Assembly (NCBI GenBank): GCA_964498395.1
Contig: CAZCHE010000003.1
Coordinates: forward strand, 372,001 to 436,000
Direction of reading: 5' to 3'
Length of the DNA: 64,000 bases
Origin: Parapedobacter sp964498395
Lineage (GTDB): Bacteria; Bacteroidota; Bacteroidia; Sphingobacteriales; Sphingobacteriaceae
In this document: positions 43,427-52,077 of the stretch, piece after piece
Position numbering within the stretch: the first letter of the stretch is position 1
Layout: each line of letters opens with the position of its first letter
Notes under the pieces: generated by a model
What the model saw: only the letters and a program-made list of their open reading frames with translations
Database searches by the model: none
Told to the model about the DNA's origin: nothing
Position numbers and translations under genes: made by a program

Positions 43427-43434
43427 TATCTTTG
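43427..43434 (+). promoter_or_regulatory. -7 box directly before the chaN-like gene
   Basis: TATCTTTG, four bases before the ATG at 43439. No -33 box. If real, the transcript is almost leaderless. Confidence 0.3.
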
Positions 43435-43438
43435 CAAG

Positions 43439-44323
43439 ATGAGAACAAAGAACCTAATGATATTATGTGCGATCATACTGTCGCAGGTAAGTCTGCTAGT
43501 GGCCCAGCCTGATAGTACCCGCTACCGCATATACGACACCCAATCGCAACAAGAAATCACCTTGGCGCAACTGGCCGATAATCTCAGTCGTACCGATGTG
43601 GTGTTTTTTGGTGAAGAACACAATGATTCCGTTGCACATGTTTTGCAATATGAATTATTGATCGCTCTGCATGAGCGATACACCAATGTCGCATTATCGA
43701 TGGAAATGTTTGTCAGCGATGACCAACTGGTGTTAGATGAGTACCTGTTGGGATTGATTACCGAAAGGAACCTCAGTAAAGACGTAGTGTTATGGAATAA
43801 CTATAACGATTACCGTCCCTTAGTCGAATATGCCAAAGAACATCAGCTACCTGTATTGGCTGCTAACGCTCCCAGTCGCTATACCAATAGGGTGACCCGT
43901 GAAGGATTACAAAGCCTTAACGCATTAGACAAAGCGGCTAAGAAATTGCTTGCTCCGCTCCCGATCGATACCCTGACCGGCGCATACTATGATAAATTTG
44001 CCGGACTCATGGGCGGGCACGAAGGCATGGGCAACCTCAAAATATACCAAAGCCAAAATCTCTGGGATGCTACCATGGCCTACCGTATCAGTAGGTTTAC
44101 CAAAAAGAAGCCCGTAAAGAAAATCCTTCACCTGAACGGCCGGTTCCACAGCGACGAAAAATTGGGAACGGTCGCCCAATTGAAGAAATATGCATCCAAA
44201 CTATCTGTGGCGAATATTTCCTGCTTTGCCAATGAACGCTTCAATGACCCGGATTGGAATGAATTCACGCACTTAGGCGACTATATCATCTTGACCGACC
44301 CGACGGTACCAAAAACATTCTGA
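43439..44323 (+). CDS. ChaN family haem/iron-binding protein
   Basis: A 294-residue exported protein (signal MRTKNLMILCAIILSQVSLLVA before Gln). The ChaN (haem-binding uptake, Tiki-like) fold is recognised by DVVFFGEEHNDSVAHVLQYELL, VALSMEMFVSDDQLVLDEYL, and LNGRFHSDEKLGTVAQL. ChaN of Campylobacter is an iron-regulated haem-binding lipoprotein; here the lipobox is absent. The location after the receptor/DUF4374 pair supports a role in haem or ferric chelate handling. The terminator between them means it may be transcribed separately. Confidence 0.85.
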   Translation: MRTKNLMILCAIILSQVSLLVAQPDSTRYRIYDTQSQQEITLAQLADNLSRTDVVFFGEEHNDSVAHVLQYELLIALHERYTNVALSMEMFVSDDQLVLDEYLLGLITERNLSKDVVLWNNYNDYRPLVEYAKEHQLPVLAANAPSRYTNRVTREGLQSLNALDKAAKKLLAPLPIDTLTGAYYDKFAGLMGGHEGMGNLKIYQSQNLWDATMAYRISRFTKKKPVKKILHLNGRFHSDEKLGTVAQLKKYASKLSVANISCFANERFNDPDWNEFTHLGDYIILTDPTVPKTF

Positions 44324-44342
44324 TTCATTACCCGGCGGTACT

Positions 44343-44384
44343 ACAAATAAGAAAGAGCGCTTCACAGCGCTCTTTCTTATTTGT
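44343..44384. terminator. Bidirectional terminator between chaN-like and mscL genes
   Basis: Perfect 19-base arms ACAAATAAGAAAGAGCGCT and AGCGCTCTTTCTTATTTGT with loop TCAC, one of the strongest hairpins in the window. Confidence 0.93.
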
Positions 44385-44391
44385 CCAAAAA

Positions 44392-44802
44392 TTATTGCTT
44401 TGCTCGCAGCAAATCCCGGATATCGGTCAACAGCACTTCTTCTTTGCTTGGCTCTGGCGGTGCTGCAGGTACTTCCTCCTCTTTCTTCTTCATCGAATTG
44501 ATACCCTTGATCACCAAGAAGATACAGAATGCCACAATCAAAAACTGAATAACCACATTGATAAAATTGCCATAGGTGATGGCTACCTCAGCGGCGCCAG
44601 CAGCTTCATCCGCCGATTGGATCACATATTTCATCTGTGAAAAATCGATCCCGCCCGTCAGGTAACCAATAGGCGGCATGATGATGTCGTCGACCAATGA
44701 GGTGACTATTTTGCCAAAAGCCGCGCCAATAACCACACCGACAGCGAGGTCTACCACACTTCCACGCATGGCAAACTCCTTGAATTCTTTCAAAAATCCC
44801 AT
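44392..44802 (-). CDS. mscL: Large-conductance mechanosensitive channel MscL
   Basis: A 136-residue inner-membrane channel that releases solutes at high membrane tension. The N-terminal MGFLKEFKEFAMRGSVVDLAVGVVIGAAFGKIVTSLVDD is classic, with a second membrane helix VVIQFLIVAFCIFLVIKGIN and a charged C-terminal tail. Full family length. Confidence 0.97.
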   Translation of the reverse strand: MGFLKEFKEFAMRGSVVDLAVGVVIGAAFGKIVTSLVDDIIMPPIGYLTGGIDFSQMKYVIQSADEAAGAAEVAITYGNFINVVIQFLIVAFCIFLVIKGINSMKKKEEEVPAAPPEPSKEEVLLTDIRDLLRAKQ

Positions 44803-45064
44803 AAGAATAAGGTTAATTCTCTAACTTAATTATTTTCGTTGCCCTAAGTTGGGTATTTTTCGTATTTAAACCAATTTTTTTCTCAAAAAACCACCATCGG
44901 CATCTGAGGCACGCCAATCATGCCCCCTATCCGTGTTGCCTAGCAGCTTCTTCCCGCTGCTTGTTTTCAGGGTGATTCGCCTAGCCAAACTGCATTACAA
45001 AGCATAAGAATTAACCGTTCGGCAATTTTTTTGCAACTTTCCTCTGAAATTTAACCCGAAGCAT

Positions 45065-45094
45065 ATTGTACAATAAGAATTTAACCTATATTTG
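45065..45094 (+). promoter_or_regulatory. Promoter for the LuxR-type regulator
   Basis: ATTG (45065-45068), 18-base spacer, TATATTTG (45087-45094). The leader to ATG 45173 is about 75 bases and contains an inverted repeat. Confidence 0.6.
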
Positions 45095-45136
45095 CGATGC
45101 CTGTTTATTATACTTACATTACTTATGATTAAAACA

Positions 45137-45165
45137 TTGTCGTAAATACGGCATGTCTACGACAA
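45137..45165. promoter_or_regulatory. Inverted repeat in the regulator leader
   Basis: TTGTCGTA and TACGACAA are perfect 8-base arms with a 13-base spacer, so the half-site centres are 21 bases apart (two helix turns). Candidate autoregulatory site or leader hairpin. Confidence 0.5.
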
Positions 45166-45172
45166 ATACAAT

Positions 45173-45820
45173 ATGCACATGACAGAGATTTTGATAGCAG
45201 ATGATCACGGTATCGTAAGGCTAGGAACATCCATCGTAGTCAAGGAGGCATTGCCATTAGCTAGAGTTACCCAAGCCGAGGATTTTGATGAAATGATTGC
45301 GTTGCTGTCTGAAAAGGCGTATGATCTCTTGCTTCTTGACATCAATATGCCAGGAGGGAACAACATCAAGATGGTGGAGAAAATATTGATAAAGCAGCCT
45401 ACCATAAAAATACTGGTGTTTTCATCTTATGATGAAACCTTGTACGCACTGCGCTACCTGCAGGCCGGCGCAGCGGGCTACCTAAACAAAAACACCTCAA
45501 AAGCCGACCTGAAAGACGCTGTACTGACCGTGCTACAACGAGGCAAATACATGAGCCCCGAAGTTCGAGATATGTACTACAACACCCTCACCATGGGTAA
45601 ATCCGTGATAAAGGCCGATAATCCCCTGAATAAGTTATCCAACAGGGAAGTGGATGTAGCCAAATACTTGGTACAAGGCTTGGGTATCATGGAGGTTTCC
45701 AAGGCACTGAACCTAAGTACCTCAACCGTAAGCACCTATAAGACCCGTATTTTTGAAAAACTCCAGGTAGATAATATCGCCGAGCTCATCGAAAAATTCC
45801 GATTGCATTCAGGGGTATAA
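45173..45820 (+). CDS. Orphan NarL/LuxR-type response regulator
   Basis: A 215-residue regulator: receiver domain (about 1-125; IADDHG, phospho-acceptor Asp56 in LLLLDINMPGG, Lys in GYLNKNTSK) and a C-terminal LuxR helix-turn-helix (about 150-210; LSNREVDVAKYLVQGLGIMEVSKALNLSTSTVSTYKTRIFEKL). A second ATG at 45179 is equally possible. No histidine kinase gene is adjacent. It has its own promoter, and an inverted repeat in its leader hints at self-regulation. Ends five bases before the convergent isomerase gene. Confidence 0.92.
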   Translation: MHMTEILIADDHGIVRLGTSIVVKEALPLARVTQAEDFDEMIALLSEKAYDLLLLDINMPGGNNIKMVEKILIKQPTIKILVFSSYDETLYALRYLQAGAAGYLNKNTSKADLKDAVLTVLQRGKYMSPEVRDMYYNTLTMGKSVIKADNPLNKLSNREVDVAKYLVQGLGIMEVSKALNLSTSTVSTYKTRIFEKLQVDNIAELIEKFRLHSGV

Positions 45821-45825
45821 CCCCA

Positions 45826-46971
45826 CTACCGTAATTGGTCAATGGTTACCGTAGGTACATCGGCCGATGCCGGTTGCGATAATGGCGTTGTAGCCCGATA
45901 GGTATACCCCGTCGAAGCGTCCAGCTTCCAGAGCATGGGATATAAAAACCGGACGGTGGCTTGGTATCCCTGTATCGTCGCGGCTAGATTACCGGTATCT
46001 TTCGAATTTCTTGCTTCGTTTTCAATTTCATAAGGTCCTTTAAACCCTTTTTCGGTAAGTAGGTCGACAAATGCCCGCCAATCCATACTATCCGACCCAC
46101 CGAAACCCGGCAACATGGCTTCGTAATGGTGGCGGTCCCAATCGTTTGCCGGAATATCCACTCCTGCCCGAGAGGCCAGTTCCTTATCGACGGTTTGCAT
46201 CGGATACATTCCCCCCCACTCTACGCGGGCCTTCGTTTTGAGATTGCGCGTCGTCTTCACGTGGATTCGGTGGATCCGAGAAATATCGCTCAGCGAAATC
46301 ACCTCCACCGGATCGGTATTCTGCCAAACATCATGTGAGGGATCATAAATCTCCCCGTGCGCTTTACTGGGGATAAGCGCATACATGAGTTTTCGCGCGG
46401 CGAGTACACCAGGCAGGTTATTGTAAGTGGTGGTATAAGCGGCGGATCTCCACCCCTCCATCGGGCAATTTTCATACAATACGGTTACCCCCAAGTCTTC
46501 GGCATACTTGATAATCGGGCCGAATACGCGTTTGTATTCATCTAGATTCTTTTGGAAGCCATCTTCTTCGATCCCAAGCTCGTGGTTGTACCCGACAAAT
46601 GTGCCCACTTTTACATCGTTGGCATCGCCTCCCAACAAATGAGCGATGCGGATCAATTTCAACAAATGGTTTTGGTTTTTAACCCGTTCACCTGCATCCC
46701 CACCGATCATGTTTTCAAATGCCCCCAATGAGAGCTTAAGACCGGCAACGTTGAAGTCGTCTATAATGCGTTTGGCATCATCGGGTTTAAAATGTTCGTA
46801 ATCCAAATGGGTAGCCGTATGATCTTGGCGCGTTCCATCCTTACGGAAAACACATAGATCTATCCCTTGGGCACCGATTTCACCGGTCACGTTGATCAGT
46901 TCATTCAATGTCAGCTTGTCAAATGCCGAACTCATCACCCATATTGGGTTGTTATTTTGATTGTTGCTCAT
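45826..46971 (-). CDS. Sugar phosphate isomerase/epimerase-like TIM-barrel protein
   Basis: A 381-residue AP-endonuclease-2 fold (xylose-isomerase-like TIM barrel) protein. Metal-site type motifs include VTVLYENCPMEGWR, EIYDPSHDVWQNTDPVEVI, RIHRIHVKTTRN and GPYEIENEARNS. Such enzymes isomerise or epimerise sugars or keto acids with divalent metal. The substrate is not evident. No signal peptide, so cytosolic. It is a single gene in its region. Confidence 0.82.
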   Translation of the reverse strand: MSNNQNNNPIWVMSSAFDKLTLNELINVTGEIGAQGIDLCVFRKDGTRQDHTATHLDYEHFKPDDAKRIIDDFNVAGLKLSLGAFENMIGGDAGERVKNQNHLLKLIRIAHLLGGDANDVKVGTFVGYNHELGIEEDGFQKNLDEYKRVFGPIIKYAEDLGVTVLYENCPMEGWRSAAYTTTYNNLPGVLAARKLMYALIPSKAHGEIYDPSHDVWQNTDPVEVISLSDISRIHRIHVKTTRNLKTKARVEWGGMYPMQTVDKELASRAGVDIPANDWDRHHYEAMLPGFGGSDSMDWRAFVDLLTEKGFKGPYEIENEARNSKDTGNLAATIQGYQATVRFLYPMLWKLDASTGYTYRATTPLSQPASADVPTVTIDQLR

Positions 46972-47029
46972 TAGATATCCGATAACTGTCGCGATGATAC
47001 AAAAAATAAAAAAGATATTGAAACCGCAC

Positions 47030-49036
47030 TCATCTCAAAATCGTGATAGCCCCGGATAAGGGGCGCTCAAGTGCGTCAGATGATATCGTATAGTAATACG
47101 TAGCAGCAGGCAAGTGGTTTCCCTTGAATTGCCCATCCCAAGGTATGGGATACCCCCTGGAAGAAAACACCAAATCTCCCCAACGATTGAAGACCTGGAT
47201 AAATGCATTGGGGTAGTTATTCAACCCGTCAATTTCCCACACATCGTTTGCACCGTCTCCATTGGGCGTAAATGCATTTGGTATGATAAGGTCCTCCAAT
47301 ACAGTAATGGTAATTTCTCCTGTCTTCTCACACCCCGCCTCGTTACTAGCGATGAGCGTATAGGTGGTGGTTTCATTCGGGGAAGCATTAGGATATGGTG
47401 TATGGTAGTTGTCCAGTCCAGGTTGACTGCCCCAATCAAATAGGGTTGCATTGGTTTGTGGATATAGGGTTACTGTCTGTCCGGGAAGTATCACCATATC
47501 TTCCATAGGGTCGAGAGACACGGAATCGATTACCGTAATAACGGACTGAGACGGTTCGATACATAACGTGCCAAGAGGTGGCGAAAACGTAATGACATGC
47601 TGACCGATCCCCGCCACGCCAGGATGAAAGTAACCATCTAATACGCCACTCCCGCTGTACACGCCATCGCTCGCTCCGTCACCATTAAGCACCAGCCCTC
47701 CTGTAAGTAGTATTGGTTCTGCGTCCACGCAGATTGTCTGTTGCGCCAATTCGAAAGTAGTCCGACTGACCTCTTGTACCTCTACCTCATACACATGCGT
47801 TATAAAGCGGTCTCCGCAACTGTTGATGGCTTGTCGCCTGAATCGATAAGTTCCCGGCGTCGCCGATTGGAACGTATAATCACTGGCATCCGCATCGGCA
47901 ACATCGGTGAAAGGCGAATTTCCATGGAAAGATTGCCATTGGTATGTCAAGGGGCCGACATGCTCGCCTACATATTCGGGTGGATCAAATATGGTCAATT
48001 CCCCCCCACAAATCGGGTTTACATGTGAAATATCCGTTTCGCTTTCCGGTAATATCAGACGCGTGATTCTCGTGTAATCTGAAGCAATTCTGCATAAAGG
48101 TTCATCTAAATTGGCAACACTGGCGGCAGCGGTTAACCTGAACCACTGTCCGTATTGCGGCACAATAGTTAATTGACTTTCCGTTTCGCCGGAGATGTCT
48201 GTCCAATCCTCCTCCTCGTCATAGCGTGTTTGCCATTGATATACGGGGTTGGTAGAATAGCTTTCGTCCAACTCTACGTGGCTGCCAAACACCATCTGCC
48301 CCAATGTTTCCTCACAAAAAAACAAGGTATCCATTTGCCTGACCCCTTGATGAGGGATCAATTCGATAACCGGTCCGCAGGGCCGGAACTGAATGTCGTC
48401 TATTGCTAAGTCATTCCCACAACCGCCGATGTTGTTATTGATCAAAACCAACTGGAATTCGGTATGACCGCCGGTATTGAAGTGAATCCCATATTCGTTC
48501 CATTGTGGAGATGAGCTTACTGGAATATCCCCAGTCTCTATCGAGTCAATTCTATTTCCCTCTCCATCGAGAATTAAAAATTTGACGTTCGGCAGTCGGA
48601 GGGGATTCCCATCACAGGCCTCGTCTTGCTGCTCGGGTCTGTTTACATTGGCAATGAACGCACTGAAATAGAAATCGGTATATTCACATAACCCACTTAC
48701 CGGAATTCGGTAGAATTCTCCTGCTGTATTATTATCCGCATTCACGACCAGCATATAACCACTACCCGATCGATCAGGCATATGATGCCAGCCATTGTTG
48801 AAATTCGCGTTTCTCGACAAGGTATACTGTCCATCTGAAGGCCCACCATTTACATATCGGTAAGTCGTTCTCCCTTCTCCGAAATCCGGGCCGCTGCTTG
48901 TTCCGAAGTTCACGTCAACAATCGGATCTCCGAGCGCGCCACACTGCGCCCTAAGCTCATAGGGCATCACCACACCGCATAGCAACGCCAGTAGACAAGC
49001 TAGGTAATAAACGGTAGTAGTGGTTATTCTCATCAT
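47030..49036 (-). CDS. Type IX secretion substrate with gliding-motility-type C-terminal domain
   Basis: A 668-residue exported protein. A signal sequence (TVYYLACLLALLCGVVMPYELRA) is followed by an N-terminal domain with DFYFSAFIANVNRP and QFRPCGPV, Ig-like regions, and a terminal type B sorting domain: PNAFTPNGDGANDVWEIDGL, then FIQVFNRWGDLVF and ATYYYTISSDALERP. Type B sorting domains direct export across the outer membrane by the type IX machinery. Its function is probably an adhesin or surface structural protein. The next gene in the unit encodes PorP/SprF, a frequent partner. Confidence 0.9.
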   Translation of the reverse strand: MMRITTTTVYYLACLLALLCGVVMPYELRAQCGALGDPIVDVNFGTSSGPDFGEGRTTYRYVNGGPSDGQYTLSRNANFNNGWHHMPDRSGSGYMLVVNADNNTAGEFYRIPVSGLCEYTDFYFSAFIANVNRPEQQDEACDGNPLRLPNVKFLILDGEGNRIDSIETGDIPVSSSPQWNEYGIHFNTGGHTEFQLVLINNNIGGCGNDLAIDDIQFRPCGPVIELIPHQGVRQMDTLFFCEETLGQMVFGSHVELDESYSTNPVYQWQTRYDEEEDWTDISGETESQLTIVPQYGQWFRLTAAASVANLDEPLCRIASDYTRITRLILPESETDISHVNPICGGELTIFDPPEYVGEHVGPLTYQWQSFHGNSPFTDVADADASDYTFQSATPGTYRFRRQAINSCGDRFITHVYEVEVQEVSRTTFELAQQTICVDAEPILLTGGLVLNGDGASDGVYSGSGVLDGYFHPGVAGIGQHVITFSPPLGTLCIEPSQSVITVIDSVSLDPMEDMVILPGQTVTLYPQTNATLFDWGSQPGLDNYHTPYPNASPNETTTYTLIASNEAGCEKTGEITITVLEDLIIPNAFTPNGDGANDVWEIDGLNNYPNAFIQVFNRWGDLVFSSRGYPIPWDGQFKGNHLPAATYYYTISSDALERPLSGAITILR

Positions 49037-49161
49037 ATAACGTTATGCCTCGTTTAACTGTTTTCAAGCAAGTATATTCGAAGAATTGTGTTTCGCTTGC
49101 CGCTACAAATAAGGTATTCCCGATAGTTATTTAGCCCTTCAACGATCATCCTATCAAAACT

Positions 49162-50103
49162 TCACCATACGATTGTTGGGCATTTTGGCCCCCATTGATT
49201 ATTGATATTGATGCCCAGGATAATCTCATGCGATCCGAGTGAATGCCTGCGCAAATCCGAATTGATAAAATCATAAGAATAGGCCACATTCAAGGTGGAG
49301 TTAATGAAAAATCCAGCCATTGCCGCCATACCATCCCGATGCCGCCAGCTTATCCCTGTCCAAAACACATCGGCGAATTGCCCCTTCAGATTGATATCAT
49401 AACCCACGGCCGCCGGATGGGCAAATTTGATCATCGTAGACGGTGTGAGGTAAAAATCACCAAATCGGAATCGATACCCCGTGGTTGCAAAAAAATGCGG
49501 GCGTAATCTCATATCGATTTCTCCGGTTGGCGCACCGAAAAGACTGTACTGGCTTTCCAACAAGTTCAGTGCCGCAACGCCCACGTACAGGTCGGTCGAA
49601 TAGAACCACAACCCTGCACTAATCGCGGGGGTCATCCGGGTGAAGTCCGAAATATCATTAATCGGATCACTTTGATCCCCTAATTGCAGTTTGTTGATAT
49701 CTAAACGGTGATAATTGACACCAGCACCCACACCAAACGCTAACCGGTAGCCTTCATTCAACGGCAAATGATAGGCAGCATTAACCTCCGCGCTGGCTAA
49801 TATAAGGGGGCCGGTTTGATCCGCAAAAACCTTCCCGCCGATTCCGATCCTGTTTTTCCTCGAATCACCACTATTCAATGGGGCATTGACAGTCGCATAC
49901 AACGTCTTGGGGGCATCCTGTATACCGGTCCATTGCGAGCGGGCTGCGAGTTTCAGATCGGTGTATGATTCGATGCCGGCCAGTGCTGGGTTCAGCACAT
50001 AATTGTTAGCCATGTACATCGTGTAGTGAGACAATTGCTGTCCAGAGGCAACCAAATGAACTAAAGAAGCAAGGAGTAACAGTATTTTCCTACAAACGGA
50101 CAT
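49162..50103 (-). CDS. PorP/SprF family outer-membrane protein
   Basis: A 313-residue protein with a signal peptide (KILLLLASLVHLVASG) and the PorP/SprF opening QLSHYTMYMANNYVLNPALAGIE. Barrel-like strands follow (LTPSTMIKFAHPAAVGYDINLKGQF and HSLGSHEIILGINI). Members help secrete or anchor type IX substrates. Gene order in transcription is porP/sprF then the sorting-domain protein, 125 bases apart, matching known substrate-partner pairs. Confidence 0.93.
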   Translation of the reverse strand: MSVCRKILLLLASLVHLVASGQQLSHYTMYMANNYVLNPALAGIESYTDLKLAARSQWTGIQDAPKTLYATVNAPLNSGDSRKNRIGIGGKVFADQTGPLILASAEVNAAYHLPLNEGYRLAFGVGAGVNYHRLDINKLQLGDQSDPINDISDFTRMTPAISAGLWFYSTDLYVGVAALNLLESQYSLFGAPTGEIDMRLRPHFFATTGYRFRFGDFYLTPSTMIKFAHPAAVGYDINLKGQFADVFWTGISWRHRDGMAAMAGFFINSTLNVAYSYDFINSDLRRHSLGSHEIILGININNQWGPKCPTIVW

Positions 50104-50223
50104 ACTTATGCTTACGTATTGGCTCGTTAAATTAGGTAATATAATTTTAAAGATAAGATACCTATCGCGCCACCATCTTATTTATTCGTATGGCAGCAAA
50201 ACGACAGGCACTTCTATCAAAAA

Positions 50224-50252
50224 AAGCCCCCTCGTTCGAAACGAGGGGGCTT
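50224..50252 (-). terminator. Terminator after the Hc1-like gene
   Basis: Perfect 13-base arms AAGCCCCCTCGTT and AACGAGGGGGCTT around CGA. On the minus strand a T run follows, fitting the gene that ends at 50291. Confidence 0.92.
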
Positions 50253-50290
50253 CGTAACCATTCGTCGTATAAACGAATTAACGATTATAC

Positions 50291-50476
50291 TTATTTAGCG
50301 TTTTTGGCTTCTTGTATCTCCAAGCGGATAGCCTGAGCCAAGTTTTTTACATCTTGGAGGCCTTTTCTTACGCGCGTACCTGCAGCGTTATTGCCTTTGT
50401 TGAAGAATTTGTCTGCATCACCGTCTAACCCCTCGATTAAGCTTTTTAGCTCATTAAATTTTTGAATACTAGCCAT
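50291..50476 (-). CDS. Histone H1-like Hc1 family protein
   Basis: A 61-residue helical protein (MASIQKFNELKSLIEGLDGD, then DKFFNKGNNAAGTRVRKGLQ and DVKNLAQAIRLEIQEAKNAK) similar to the Hc1-type small DNA-associated proteins found throughout Bacteroidota. It may help organise the nucleoid. It is moderately basic but lacks the Lys/Ala-rich tail of chlamydial Hc1. It has an unusually good Shine-Dalgarno sequence for this phylum and its own terminator, so it is probably a highly expressed single gene. Confidence 0.8.
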   Translation of the reverse strand: MASIQKFNELKSLIEGLDGDADKFFNKGNNAAGTRVRKGLQDVKNLAQAIRLEIQEAKNAK

Positions 50477-50484
50477 AATAAATA

Positions 50485-50492
50485 CTCCTTTT
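50485..50492 (-). promoter_or_regulatory. Strong Shine-Dalgarno sequence before the Hc1-like gene
   Basis: Minus-strand AAAAGGAG with eight bases to the ATG at 50476. Other genes here lack such a site, so this one probably marks high translation. Confidence 0.75.
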
Positions 50493-50697
50493 AAATTTTA
50501 ATTTAATTAAGTTAATAATCTACAGTGGGTTAAAAGTAGAATCTTTTTTCGGAAAAAAAAACTTTAAAACACGCTAAACAAGCCATAGAAGCACTTTTTT
50601 TTCCACATTCAACAAAATATCTAAAGAGCTGACCACAACAATAAAAATATAACAAACTGAAAAACAACAATATAACACAAAATATGAAGCAAAAAAT

Positions 50698-50741
50698 AAA
50701 AGGCCCAAAAAATGCATTTAGTTGCATTTTTTGGGCCTTTT
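50698..50741. terminator. Terminator of the alpha-oxoamine synthase gene
   Basis: Perfect 19-base arms AAAAGGCCCAAAAAATGCA and TGCATTTTTTGGGCCTTTT, loop TTTAGT. A/T runs on both sides make it usable in both directions; it lies 22 bases after the minus-strand stop at 50763. Confidence 0.93.
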
Positions 50742-50762
50742 TTATGGCAAAAATCGCCCTTA

Positions 50763-52007
50763 TTATTCCGATGGTAACGAAACAGCCTGTTTATAATAGC
50801 CTGCGGCCAACTTTTCGCTGACCGCGGTAAAAGCATCCAAGGTATACATCACATCCGCTTTGGTATGAACCGCTGTCGGGATCAACCGCAGTTCGATCAG
50901 CCCTTTCGGGATCACCGGATACACCACGATGGAACAGAATATGCTATGCGTCTCCCGCAAATCCCGAGTGAGCGCGGTCGCTTCGTTCAGATCCCCTTTC
51001 AGGAACACCGGGGTCACCATGGTATTGGTGCCTCCGATATCGAATCCACGCTCACGCAGCCCTTGCTGCAACGTCCGTGCAATATCCCATAGTTTTTCAC
51101 GAAGATCGGGGCTGTCCTTCAGCAATTCAAATCGTTTTTTCAATCCCAAAACCATCGGCATAGGTAGGGATTTGGCAAATGTCTGGGAACGCATGTTATA
51201 GCGAAGAAAGGTAATGACATCTTTTGTAGATGCCACAAACGCCCCGATACCGGCCATCGATTTGGCAAACGTGCCAAAATAGATATCAATTTCTTCTACA
51301 CACCCCTGCTCTTCATGCGTACCGGCCCCGGAAGGCCCCATGGTTCCGAAACCATGTGCATCGTCAACCAGCATACGGAATCCGTATTTTTCCTTCAGGG
51401 CAACGATTTCCTTCAACTGACCTTGGATGCCTGACATACCGAAAACCCCTTCGGTTATCAATAACACGGATCCTCCACTCAAGCGTGCAAGTTTTGTCGC
51501 CCTAATCAACTGTCGTTCACAGCTGTCGATATCATTGTGCTGATAAACAAATCGCTTACCCATGTGCAATCTTACGCCGTCGACGATGCAGGCGTGTGAC
51601 TCGGCATCATACACGATCACGTCGTTACGATCTACCAACGCATCAATAATGGACACCATCCCCTGATAGCCATAGTTGAGTAAAAATGCGTCTTCCTTAC
51701 CCACAAAGGCAGCCAAATCTTGTTCCAACTGTTCGTGATGTATACTATTACCAGACATCATCCGGGCACCCATGGGGTAGGCCATGCCAAAATCAGCTGC
51801 TGCCTTTGCATCCATCTCCCTCACTTCGGGATGGTTAGCCAAGCCCAAATAGTTATTGAGGCTCCAAACCAAGTGTTCTTTTCCGTTAAATTGCATGTGG
51901 GGAGCGATTTCCCCTTCCAGCTTCGGAAAAGAAAAGTAGCCATGAGACCACTCGTAATGCTGTCCTATAGGCCCTAGGTTTTTCGAGATTTTATCAAATA
52001 AGTCCAA
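50763..52007 (-). CDS. PLP-dependent alpha-oxoamine synthase (acyl-CoA transferase family)
   Basis: A 414-residue PLP enzyme of the family of KBL, BioF, serine palmitoyltransferase and cysteate acyltransferase. Motifs: WSLNNYLGLANHPEV, the substrate loop GARMMSGNSIHHEQLEQDLA, DAESHACIVDGVRLH, VDDAHGFGTMGPSGAG, and the PLP lysine in FGTFAKSMAGIGAF. It condenses an amino acid with an acyl-CoA or acyl-ACP. The N-terminus and pocket differ from the known Sphingobacterium serine palmitoyltransferase as I remember it, so a sulfonolipid- or other lipid-base role is possible. No bio or lipid genes adjoin. It has its own promoter and terminator. Confidence 0.85.
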   Translation of the reverse strand: MDLFDKISKNLGPIGQHYEWSHGYFSFPKLEGEIAPHMQFNGKEHLVWSLNNYLGLANHPEVREMDAKAAADFGMAYPMGARMMSGNSIHHEQLEQDLAAFVGKEDAFLLNYGYQGMVSIIDALVDRNDVIVYDAESHACIVDGVRLHMGKRFVYQHNDIDSCERQLIRATKLARLSGGSVLLITEGVFGMSGIQGQLKEIVALKEKYGFRMLVDDAHGFGTMGPSGAGTHEEQGCVEEIDIYFGTFAKSMAGIGAFVASTKDVITFLRYNMRSQTFAKSLPMPMVLGLKKRFELLKDSPDLREKLWDIARTLQQGLRERGFDIGGTNTMVTPVFLKGDLNEATALTRDLRETHSIFCSIVVYPVIPKGLIELRLIPTAVHTKADVMYTLDAFTAVSEKLAAGYYKQAVSLPSE

Positions 52008-52045
52008 TGTCGTTTCTTAAAATAAAGTTACACACAAAATTGTTG

Positions 52046-52077
52046 CAAAGATAAACTTTAAATCAAAAGGTATCAAC
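52046..52077 (-). promoter_or_regulatory. Promoter for the alpha-oxoamine synthase
   Basis: Minus-strand GTTG (52077-52074), 20-base spacer, TATCTTTG (52053-52046), 38 bases before the start at 52007. The -33 box is off consensus by one base. Confidence 0.5.

Larger units (their letters stand above)
44803..45172. other. 370-base intergenic region upstream of the orphan regulator
   Basis: No gene seen. It holds a promoter (45065-45094) and an inverted repeat (45137-45165) near the regulator start. The mscL-proximal half has A/T runs but no recognised promoter. Confidence 0.5.
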
